A stretch of DNA of 6,463 nucleotides from JAUHWS01 sp964571805 (lineage in GTDB: Bacteria > Patescibacteriota > Gracilibacteria > UM-FILTER-43-11): NCBI GenBank assembly GCA_964571805.1, contig CAZNDI010000064.1, positions 1 to 6,463 of the forward strand, given 5' to 3'. The position numbers and the translations under genes are program-made. The notes under the pieces are model-generated. The model had not been told where the DNA came from and did not search any database. It saw nothing but the letters and a program-made list of their open reading frames with translations. Positions within the stretch are counted from its first letter, which is position 1; every line of letters begins with the position of its first letter. Positions 1-5,906 of this stretch are shown here, piece by piece.

Positions 1-647
1 TCATTGAATTTCTTCGTTCTCAGCTTCACCTCAACTTAGCAGAAGCCTCCAAAACGACTGTAATTTTGGATTTTATTGAACATTTTCTTAAAGCAAGAAG
101 TCAACTTGATCTTTGTCCTTTGCCAGAGTTGGCGGTAGAAATGGCCATCATAAGAGCTTGTGGTTTCTATCAACCTGCCCCTGTCACCTTGAAAGAAGAA
201 CCCCTTGAAAAAAAGGCGGCTCCTCAAAACCAACCACCCCCTCATGATTTGACTGAAATAAAACAGATTTCAGAAAAAACTCTGCCTAAATTTGCCCAAG
301 ATCTCGATTTTGAAGCCATCAAAAAAAGTTGGCCTCGGGTTTTGGAACACATCCCCACGGCATTTGTGCGCATGTCTCTTGCCGATGGAGAATTAGAAAC
401 GTATGACGCTCAAGGCTTAACCCTTCGCTTTAAATCAGCCACGTATATGGAAAAGATCGAACATACGGGGAACCAAAAAGAAGTCCAAGATGCTTTTGAA
501 ACCGTCTATGGTCGGACCATAAATTTAAGACTTGAATCAAAAAAGATTGAGCTTTCCCCTCTAGAGGAATCGCCTCAAGAAAATAATCTTCCTAAAACAG
601 CTTCGGTGGCAGAAATGGCAGCAGAAGTTTTTGGGATAAAAAAATAA
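1..647 (+). CDS. dnaX: DNA polymerase III subunit gamma/tau, C-terminal part (5' end outside window)
   Basis: This is the 3' part of the clamp-loader gene. The frame is open from the left edge (first full codon at base 3), giving 214 visible residues; the TTG at 66 is internal, not a start. Visible residues 1-57 match the end of DnaX domain III, the oligomerisation region, including a segment like ELAVEMAIIRAC that corresponds to the family's 'E-L/M-x-L-L-R' helix. A proline- and charge-rich linker follows (about 58-95). A compact domain at about 100-183 has the tau C-terminal pattern: a Trp-containing helix (SWPRVLEHI), then beta strands and a final strand with LRLESKK. The protein ends in a short A/E/F-rich tail. 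The tau C-terminal region normally contacts the replicative helicase and the polymerase. The product is therefore a tau-type DnaX, with a possible shorter gamma form (see the slippery site). The stop lies 2 bases before the next start, so the genes are probably co-transcribed and translationally coupled. The usual ybaB-recR neighbours are absent. Confidence 0.88.
   Translation, partial: IEFLRSQLHLNLAEASKTTVILDFIEHFLKARSQLDLCPLPELAVEMAIIRACGFYQPAPVTLKEEPLEKKAAPQNQPPPHDLTEIKQISEKTLPKFAQDLDFEAIKKSWPRVLEHIPTAFVRMSLADGELETYDAQGLTLRFKSATYMEKIEHTGNQKEVQDAFETVYGRTINLRLESKKIELSPLEESPQENNLPKTASVAEMAAEVFGIKK
209..247 (+). other. Candidate -1 programmed frameshift signal in dnaX (gamma/tau)
   Basis: The heptamer A AAA AAG occupies 209-215, phased as GAA AAA AAG in the dnaX frame, which is the same heptamer and phase as the E. 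coli dnaX frameshift site. A -1 slip would add ten codons (Gly-Gly-Ser-Ser-Lys-Pro-Thr-Thr-Pro-Ser) and end at TGA 245-247. The product would keep domains I-III and lose the tau tail, which is a gamma-like form. The site lies about 18 codons after the recognisable end of domain III, the expected place. I see no strong stem 5-9 bases downstream; a 7-bp stem (253-259 with 267-273) is too far away to be a classical stimulator. The A7 run could also allow transcriptional slippage. A similar in-frame heptamer in the FtsA-like gene (4586-4592) shows that such strings occur by chance here. Confidence 0.42.
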
Positions 648-649
648 CC

Positions 650-1213
650 ATGGATAAAAAAACAATCCGGGAGTCAGGCTTAAAAGCAAGGAACGGGCTT
701 TCAAAAGAGGAGGTTCAAGAAAAAAGCCTTCAAATCCTTGGCTCCCTCGAGGCCCAAACATTTTTCCAAAATTCAAAGCACGTCCTTTTTTATTATCCTC
801 ATCAAAATGAAGTTCATACCCTTGAACTCATCAAAACATACCTTGCGGCCAAGAAAATTTATTTGCCAAAAATAAGTCGGAAAGGAGAATTTGAGCCTTG
901 GCTTTGTGAGGATTTAAATCAACTTCCGCTCAACAAATATGGCATACCAGAGCCCAGTGAAGGAATGAAGCCCCCCCATGAGCGTCTAGACCTCATTATT
1001 TTACCTGGGGTTGCCTTTGACCCAAAAGGCAATCGGATTGGTATGGGAAAAGGTTATTACGATAGATTTCTGGCCCATCAAAAAGGGGTTATTAAAGTTG
1101 CTTTAGCCTACGAAAATCAAATTTTTGACGAACTCCCCAAAGACCCTTATGATGAACCCGTAGACATGATCATCACTGAAAAACGAGTCATTCATTGTCT
1201 CAAAAGCGATTAA
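650..1213 (+). CDS. ygfA: 5-formyltetrahydrofolate cyclo-ligase (MTHFS family)
   Basis: The 187-residue protein catalyses the ATP-dependent conversion of 5-formyl-THF to 5,10-methenyl-THF in the cytoplasm. The length is typical for the family. The family hallmarks appear in order. An N-terminal basic helix (KKTIRESGLKARNGLS) is followed by an FYYPHQNEVHT strand-turn with the conserved Glu near residue 54. Next come YLPKI at 71-75, the folate-side segment YGIPEP at 97-102, and DLIILPGVAFDPKGNRIG at about 114-131. The last of these runs into the ATP/phosphate loop GMGKGYYDRFL at 131-141. A C-terminal Asp/Thr-rich DMIITEKRVI strand ends the fold. The ATG at 650 is only 2 bases after the dnaX stop and has no Shine-Dalgarno motif, so translation is probably coupled to dnaX. 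The gene lies directly before glyA, whose enzyme makes 5-formyl-THF as a side product, so the pair makes biochemical sense. The family assignment is firm; the symbol follows the E. coli homologue. Confidence 0.93.
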   Translation: MDKKTIRESGLKARNGLSKEEVQEKSLQILGSLEAQTFFQNSKHVLFYYPHQNEVHTLELIKTYLAAKKIYLPKISRKGEFEPWLCEDLNQLPLNKYGIPEPSEGMKPPHERLDLIILPGVAFDPKGNRIGMGKGYYDRFLAHQKGVIKVALAYENQIFDELPKDPYDEPVDMIITEKRVIHCLKSD

Positions 1214-1238
1214 AAATTTATCATTTAAAACCCTCTTC

Positions 1239-2486
1239 ATGTACCCTACCATTCAACAACAAGACCCAGACCTTCACAAATCAATGATGGCCGAAGCCAA
1301 GAGGCAGATGGAAGGTATTGAACTCATTCCTTCAGAAAATTATGTTTCCCAAGCCATTTTAGAAGCGGGAGGGTCCATTTTGACCAATAAATATTCAGAA
1401 GGCTACCCAGGCAAACGCTATTATGGAGGTCAAGAAAACATTGATGTGATAGAAAATTTAGCCATCGAACGAGCCAAGCAATTGTTTGGCGCAGAACATG
1501 TTAATGTTCAGCCTTATTCTGGCTCGCCAGCCAACACCGCCATTTATTTTGCCCTTTTAGAATTCGGAGATACGGTGATGGGATTAAAATTAGATCATGG
1601 AGGACATATCACCCACGGATTGCCCATCGGCTTTTCAGGAAAGGCCTATAATTTTGTTCAGTACGGAGTGAACACAGAAACAGGAGTTTTAGACATGGAG
1701 GAGGTTCGAAAAATGGCCTTGGAACATAAACCAAAAATGATTGTAGCGGGTTTCACGGCTTACCCTCGAGATGTGAATTGGAAGGCGTTCAGGGAAATTG
1801 CCGACGAAGTGGGAGCCATTGCCATGGCCGATATTTCTCACACAGCAGGATTGATTGCCGGTGGCGTCTTGGAATCACCTGTCCCATTTTTTGACGTCGT
1901 CATGACCACCACCCATAAAACCCTTCGGGGACCACGGGGTGCCATCATCATGTGTAAGGAGCAGTATGCCAAAGCCATCGATCGAGCCGTCTTCCCGGGC
2001 TTGCAAGGAGGACCTCATGAGCACGCGATCGCAGGTAAAGCCATCGCTTTCGCTGAGGCGCTCAAGCCAGAATTCAAAGAATATGCTTTGCAAGTGAAGA
2101 AAAATGCTCACCACTTGGCTGAAGAAATGAAAAAACGTGATTTCAAGTTGGTTTCAGATGGCACAGACACTCATCTCATTTTAGCTGATTTAACCAATAA
2201 AGGGGTTCCAGGCAAAGACGCTCAAGTGGCTTTGGACGAAGTGGGCATCACCCTCAACAAAAATACCGTCCCCAATGATCCTCGAAGCCCTTTCGATCCC
2301 TCTGGGATTCGTCTAGGCACTCCCGCCGTCACCACCCGTGGCATGAAGGAACCAGAAATGGAAAAAATTGCCGATTGGATCGATCGCACGCTTCAGAATG
2401 TAGAAAATCACGAAGCCTTAGCTTTGATTAAAAAAGAAGTCGAAGAGATGTGTCTAAAATTTCCAGTTCCCGGGATAAAATTGTAA
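1239..2486 (+). CDS. glyA: Serine hydroxymethyltransferase
   Basis: This 415-residue, PLP-dependent cytoplasmic enzyme interconverts serine + THF with glycine + 5,10-methylene-THF. It is the main entry of one-carbon units for thymidylate, purine and methionine synthesis. The length matches bacterial GlyA. Landmarks are the N-terminal IELIPSENY (about 27-35), YSEGYPGKRYYGG (52-64) and the cofactor-contacting QPYSGSPAN (91-99). Further along are HGGHITHG (120-127), the PLP-ring Asp/His pair in ADISHTAGL (197-205), and the Schiff-base Lys227 in TTTHKTLRGPRG. The C-terminal folate/arginine segment is GIRLGTPAVTTRGM. Some positions differ from E. coli (ISHTAGL for the common MAHVAGL, FTAYPR for FSAYS), but no catalytic residue is missing. 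The ATG at 1239 fits the family N-terminus. The preceding 25 bases contain no G, so an SD is impossible there. It is probably in an operon with the upstream cyclo-ligase. Confidence 0.97.
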   Translation: MYPTIQQQDPDLHKSMMAEAKRQMEGIELIPSENYVSQAILEAGGSILTNKYSEGYPGKRYYGGQENIDVIENLAIERAKQLFGAEHVNVQPYSGSPANTAIYFALLEFGDTVMGLKLDHGGHITHGLPIGFSGKAYNFVQYGVNTETGVLDMEEVRKMALEHKPKMIVAGFTAYPRDVNWKAFREIADEVGAIAMADISHTAGLIAGGVLESPVPFFDVVMTTTHKTLRGPRGAIIMCKEQYAKAIDRAVFPGLQGGPHEHAIAGKAIAFAEALKPEFKEYALQVKKNAHHLAEEMKKRDFKLVSDGTDTHLILADLTNKGVPGKDAQVALDEVGITLNKNTVPNDPRSPFDPSGIRLGTPAVTTRGMKEPEMEKIADWIDRTLQNVENHEALALIKKEVEEMCLKFPVPGIKL

Positions 2487-2508
2487 ATGATTCGTAACGC
2501 GTCATTTT

Positions 2509-3081
2509 ATGTCTTTCATTTTGGCCTCACAAAGCCCTCAGCGGAAAAAAATTTTAGAAGCCATGGGTTTGGAGTTCAAAATCATTCCTGCTCATATTGA
2601 TGAACATCATTCAGGCTACGTCAGACCGCACGCCATCGTTCAATCCATTGCGCGCAGAAAAGGGCAGGAAGTCGCTAAAAAATATTCAGACCAGTGGATC
2701 ATTGCAGCCGATACCATCGTAATTCTTTCGAATGGCCAGATTGCCCTAAAGCCCGAAAATGAGAAAAAGGCGGAAAAAGTCATTCAAAGTTATCGAAATT
2801 CTCATTGTTGGGTTTATTCTGGATTAGCCCTTTTAAATTCATCTAAAAAAGTATGTTGGGTGGGCTACGAAAAATCAAAAATAGAATTCAAAGATTTTTC
2901 TGAGTCAGAAATCAAAGCTTATCTCAAAGTGGGTCGATGGAAAGAAAGTTCAGGTTCGCTCACAATTGAGGAAGTGGGGGATTGGGTCAAAAAGATTAAA
3001 GGAGACTATTCGACCATCGTAGGGCTACCTGTTTTTTTATTGAAAAAATTTCTCCAAAAAGCAGAGAAACTCTCTGTTTAA
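2509..3081 (+). CDS. maf: Maf-like nucleoside triphosphate pyrophosphatase
   Basis: The 190-residue protein belongs to the Maf/HAM1-like family, which hydrolyses NTPs to NMP + PPi and is thought to keep unwanted nucleotides from nucleic acids; it was first described as a septum-formation inhibitor. The N-terminal signature ILASQSPQRKKIL (4-16) carries the conserved Ser and Arg12. Acidic DE follows at 31-32, then Lys51, the metal-binding Asp68 in AADTIVI, and KP at 81-82. The C-terminal GDYSTIVGLPV (165-175) is canonical. The DT pair at 68-69 resembles the E. coli YhdE type (dTTP/UTP) more than the YceF type (DQ), which weakly suggests pyrimidine substrates. One block is aberrant: where YhdE has KAGAYGIQG, this protein reads SSGSLTIEE (147-155), losing the usual Lys and Gln. 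The ATG at 2509 is 22 bases after glyA and has no SD. The family call is secure; activity and substrate are uncertain. Confidence 0.88.
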   Translation: MSFILASQSPQRKKILEAMGLEFKIIPAHIDEHHSGYVRPHAIVQSIARRKGQEVAKKYSDQWIIAADTIVILSNGQIALKPENEKKAEKVIQSYRNSHCWVYSGLALLNSSKKVCWVGYEKSKIEFKDFSESEIKAYLKVGRWKESSGSLTIEEVGDWVKKIKGDYSTIVGLPVFLLKKFLQKAEKLSV

Positions 3082-3164
3082 GATTTCAGTCCATTTCTAA
3101 ATTGTATCTTGTAAATTATAGAGGGCTTTGATAACTTAGAGTGGCGCCTATAACTTTTAATATC
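3082..3164 (+). promoter_or_regulatory. AT-rich intergenic gap with a weak promoter-like pair before purA
   Basis: This is the widest gap inside the + strand cluster and the likeliest place for a secondary promoter. TTGATA (3128-3133) and TATAAC (3149-3154) resemble -35 and -10 boxes, but the 15-base spacer is short. Such a promoter would start near 3161, almost at the ATG 3165 or about 34 bases before the ATG 3195. The gap also holds TGTATCTTGTA (3103-3113), an 11-base string that recurs in the hairpin at 5847-5857. I see no hairpin followed by a T-run after maf, so read-through from maf to purA is quite possible. Confidence 0.2.
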
Positions 3165-4481
3165 ATGACGCTACATTTAAAATCTGCTGAAGAAATGGTA
3201 AAAAAACTGGGGCAGGTGATTTATGTGGCTGGGGCACAGTGGGGAGATGAAGGGAAGGGGAAGCTCGTTGACATTGCCTCTGGACATTATGACATCATTG
3301 CTCGGGCCGCCGGAGGAGCCAATGCAGGCCACACCATTTGTGTGAATAGCAAAGAGGGGACTCAGAAATTTGTCTTTCACCTCCTTCCGTCAGGCATTTT
3401 ACATGAAAATAAAACCTGTATCATCGGAAATGGAACCGTGATTCACATTCCCACCCTTTTGGATGAAATCACTCGCCTAAAAGAGAAGGGGATCAATGTG
3501 ATGAAACGTTTGCTGATCAGTGACCGAGCTCACCTTATTTTTGACTATCACAAAGAAATTGACGCCCTTCAAGAAGAACAAAAAGGGGACAAAAAAGTGG
3601 GCACCACCAAAAGAGGAATTGGTCCTTGTTATGCTGATAAAATGAACCGAAAAGGCTTACGAATGGCCGATCTCTTCAATCAATACACCTTTGCGGAAAA
3701 ATTTCGAGCCAATGCCGAAGAAAAGGAACGAGAATTTGGAATAAAAACAAATATTGAAGCCGAAATCAATTTTTATGAAGATGCCTTTGAAGTCTTGGAA
3801 GGGTGCATCATTAACACCGCTGAATTCCTCAATAAGGCCTATAAAGAAGGGAAAACCATTTTAATTGAAGGGGCTCAAGGGTCTCATTTGGACATCGACT
3901 TGGGAACCTACCCCTACGTGACCTCCTCGAGTACAACGAGCGGTGGTGCTTGTACTGGCCTAGGAATTGCCCCCAACAAAATTGATTCCGTTGTAGGCAT
4001 TGTCAAAGCCTACACCACTCGAGTCGGCAGCGGGCCTTTTCCCACTGAATTGGCGAATATGGAAGGGGACATGCTTCGAGACAAAGGAGGGGAGTATGGC
4101 GCAACTACAGGCCGACCAAGGCGTTGTGGCTGGTTTGATAGCACAGTGGTTAAAAATGCCATCGTCATCAATGGCATCAATTCAATCAACCTGACCAAAT
4201 TGGATGTACTCACTGGCTTTCAGTCGATTAAAATTGGCTTAAGCTACAAACTAGACGAAGAGAACATTGATTTCATCCCTGCAAATCTGGAGGATTTTGA
4301 AAAAGTTGAAGTTCAGTATGCCGAATTGCCCGGATGGGAAGAAGACCTTTCGGAAATTAAAACCTTTGAAGCCTTACCCGAAAATGCTCGAAATTACGTT
4401 TTGAAGCTTGAAGAAATCTTGGAAATTCCTATTAATTTTATTGGGGTTGGAGTCCATCGGGATGACATGATTTATCGCTAA
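3165..4481 (+). CDS. purA: Adenylosuccinate synthetase
   Basis: PurA catalyses IMP + aspartate + GTP to adenylosuccinate, the first committed step from IMP to AMP, in the cytoplasm. Counting from the ATG at 3165 (438 residues), the GTP-binding signature GAQWGDEGKGK is at 23-33 with catalytic Asp28, and NAGHT at 53-57 holds catalytic His56. The IMP-site motif GTTKRGIGP is at 146-154, EGAQG at 235-239, TGRPRRCGWFD at 315-325 and the guanine-specificity motif TKLDVL at 344-349. All key residues are present and the C-terminus is complete. The start is uncertain. GTG 3141 would add 8 residues. ATG 3195 would shorten the protein to 428, closest to the E. coli length and about 14 residues before the GTPase motif. 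I chose 3165 because it is an ATG in the same AT-rich, SD-less context as the neighbouring starts. The stop is 3 bases before the next gene, so the two are probably coupled. Confidence 0.95.
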   Translation: MTLHLKSAEEMVKKLGQVIYVAGAQWGDEGKGKLVDIASGHYDIIARAAGGANAGHTICVNSKEGTQKFVFHLLPSGILHENKTCIIGNGTVIHIPTLLDEITRLKEKGINVMKRLLISDRAHLIFDYHKEIDALQEEQKGDKKVGTTKRGIGPCYADKMNRKGLRMADLFNQYTFAEKFRANAEEKEREFGIKTNIEAEINFYEDAFEVLEGCIINTAEFLNKAYKEGKTILIEGAQGSHLDIDLGTYPYVTSSSTTSGGACTGLGIAPNKIDSVVGIVKAYTTRVGSGPFPTELANMEGDMLRDKGGEYGATTGRPRRCGWFDSTVVKNAIVINGINSINLTKLDVLTGFQSIKIGLSYKLDEENIDFIPANLEDFEKVEVQYAELPGWEEDLSEIKTFEALPENARNYVLKLEEILEIPINFIGVGVHRDDMIYR

Positions 4482-4484
4482 ACA

Positions 4485-5759
4485 ATGTTTAATTTTTTCA
4501 AATCAAAACCTCCCGAAGAAGCCATGTTGGCTTTAGACATCGGAACAGCCTTAGTTAAGGCTGCCATTTTTCAGGTGGAAGAGAAAAAAAAGAAAAATGG
4601 AGAAGTCATTGGAAAGCGGGCTCATATTAAGGGTTTTGGAAAGATTGGACAACGCTTGGGAGACATTCAAAATGGAGTGGTCACAGACATTGGCAGTGTG
4701 GTTCACAATTGCAAAGAAGCCATACGAATTGCCAGTCAACAAGCGGGGATGAAACCCACACAAATGGTCATGGGCATAGCAGGGGAGTTCGTGAAAGGGG
4801 CCACCAGCACCATCACCTACACACGCGAGGACCATGATGCCAAAATCAATTTGACTGAGCTTAGAAATATTGTTCACAAACTTCAATGGAAAGCTTTTGC
4901 AGAAGTCAGAAAGCAGCTGAGTGAAGAAACTGGGTATCCAGAAATTGATGTGAAACTCGTCAATACTGCCATTGTTGATGTTAGAATTGACGGTTATCGA
5001 GTGACCAACCCCTTAGGGTTTCAAGGAAAGCAAGTACAGATGTCCATTTTCAACTCTTTTGCCCCTCTCGTTCACTTTAGTGCCTTACAAAGCATTGCAG
5101 ACGAGTTGGAATTGGATTTATTGAGCATTGTTTCAGAGCCCTATGCCGTTGCCCGGTCACTAGATACCTCTCACGAAAATCTTTCTGCTATATTTATTGA
5201 CATTGGAGGGGGGACGACGGATGTGGCTTTGGTTGAAAATGGAGCCGTCATTGGGACAAAAATGTTTGCTTTGGGGGGGAGAACTTTCACCAAACGTTTG
5301 GCGATTGAGCTTAATATTTCGTTTCAGGAGGCTGAAAATTTGAAAATTGCTTACGTGGAGGACAAACTTGAAGTGAAGTCAAAGAAGATCATCACAAGCA
5401 CCATCAAAAATGACACCGAAGTTTGGCTCGAAGGCGTCATGCTTTGTTTGGCCGACTTCAAAGAGGTTGAAACTCTGCCCTCTCGTATTCTTTTGTGCGG
5501 AGGAGGAACTCATTTGGGAGAAATTAAGGAGATATTAAATGAAAGTAAATGGTACAAAAAACTACATTTTGCTAGGGCCCCTCAAGCCACCTACATGAAA
5601 CCCACTGACCTTGAGAACGTGATTGATGAAACAAAGAGCCTGAAAGACCAACAAGACATCACCCCTATGGCTTTGGTGAATGTGGGCATTGAGTTGGCGG
5701 GAGAAGAAACTGTGATGCAAAAAATCATGCGCAAAGTCATTGGGATTATGAAGGTTTAA
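4485..5759 (+). CDS. FtsA-like actin-family ATPase (cell division/morphogenesis)
   Basis: The 424-residue protein has the FtsA/PilM/MreB actin-like fold. Phosphate-1 is LALDIGTALVK (15-25), phosphate-2 is IDIGGGTTDVAL (238-249) and the adenosine motif is LLCGGGTHLGEI (336-347). Between them is an FtsA-type 1C/SHS2 region: GVVTDIGSVVHNCKEAI (64-80), then a VMGIAGEFVKG strand and the FtsA-like NPLGFQG at 175-181. The segment LSIVSEPYAVARSL (213-226) matches the FtsA 'glepyA' helix. The C-terminal residues 407-424 form a basic amphipathic helix (hydrophobic V410, M411, I414, M415, V418, I419, M422; basic K413, R416, K417), as in the FtsA membrane-targeting sequence. FtsA polymerises at the membrane and tethers FtsZ. 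The length (E. coli FtsA is 420) and the NPLG motif favour FtsA over the shorter PilM. No ftsZ is adjacent, so orthology is not proven and I give no symbol. An unusual Lys-rich stretch (34-37) follows the first strand. The ATG is 3 bases after purA and has no SD. Confidence 0.85.
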   Translation: MFNFFKSKPPEEAMLALDIGTALVKAAIFQVEEKKKKNGEVIGKRAHIKGFGKIGQRLGDIQNGVVTDIGSVVHNCKEAIRIASQQAGMKPTQMVMGIAGEFVKGATSTITYTREDHDAKINLTELRNIVHKLQWKAFAEVRKQLSEETGYPEIDVKLVNTAIVDVRIDGYRVTNPLGFQGKQVQMSIFNSFAPLVHFSALQSIADELELDLLSIVSEPYAVARSLDTSHENLSAIFIDIGGGTTDVALVENGAVIGTKMFALGGRTFTKRLAIELNISFQEAENLKIAYVEDKLEVKSKKIITSTIKNDTEVWLEGVMLCLADFKEVETLPSRILLCGGGTHLGEIKEILNESKWYKKLHFARAPQATYMKPTDLENVIDETKSLKDQQDITPMALVNVGIELAGEETVMQKIMRKVIGIMKV

Positions 5760-5831
5760 TCAACAGATTTTGAATTTCGTGATTGGACTTCTCTGGTCAA
5801 TTTCAAAGAGGGCCTTCTCCCCATGACTAAA

Positions 5832-5867
5832 TTTAACCCCGTACAATGTATCTTGTACGGGGTTAAA
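5832..5867. terminator. Perfect 15-bp hairpin between convergent genes, probable bidirectional terminator
   Basis: Arm TTTAACCCCGTACAA (5832-5846) pairs without mismatch with TTGTACGGGGTTAAA (5853-5867) around the 6-base loop TGTATC. It lies 73 bases after the FtsA-like stop and 40 bases after the sortase stop, where a shared terminator is expected. There is no proper T-run on the 3' side in either direction (AAATGTC on +, TTTAGTC on -), so it is not a textbook intrinsic terminator. It may work as a 3'-end-stabilising structure, or the outer A-T pairs may open to supply a short U-run. Nothing else is evident in the rest of the 147-base gap. Confidence 0.55.
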
Positions 5868-5906
5868 AAATGTCTTTCTATTGATTTCTAGCCTGAATTC
5901 CAATTA

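Noticed and set aside
66..68. TTG as a possible start of the first gene
   Set aside because: The frame is open back to the edge and the preceding residues (EFLRSQLHLNLAEASK) already look like DnaX domain III, so this is an internal Leu codon.
2488..2505. Imperfect inverted repeat (ATGA...TCAT) between glyA and maf
   Set aside because: There are only a few pairs with a mismatch and a G-T, and no T-run; too weak to call a terminator.
4000..4194. 64-codon + strand frame inside purA
   Set aside because: It is an out-of-frame shadow of the conserved TGRPRRCGWFD region.
4586..4592. A AAA AAG heptamer in frame in the FtsA-like gene, with a -1 stop about 12 codons later
   Set aside because: It would truncate the protein in its first domain and no frameshift is known for this family; it is more likely a chance Lys-rich run, and it serves as a caution for the dnaX site.
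4551..4886. 111-codon open frame on the - strand inside the FtsA-like gene
   Set aside because: It lies wholly antisense to a gene with clear actin-fold motifs, and its translation shows no recognisable domain.
5782..5801. Small stem ATTGGAC/GTCAAT after the FtsA-like gene
   Set aside because: It is six pairs with a bulge and only three T after it; the perfect hairpin downstream is the better terminator candidate.
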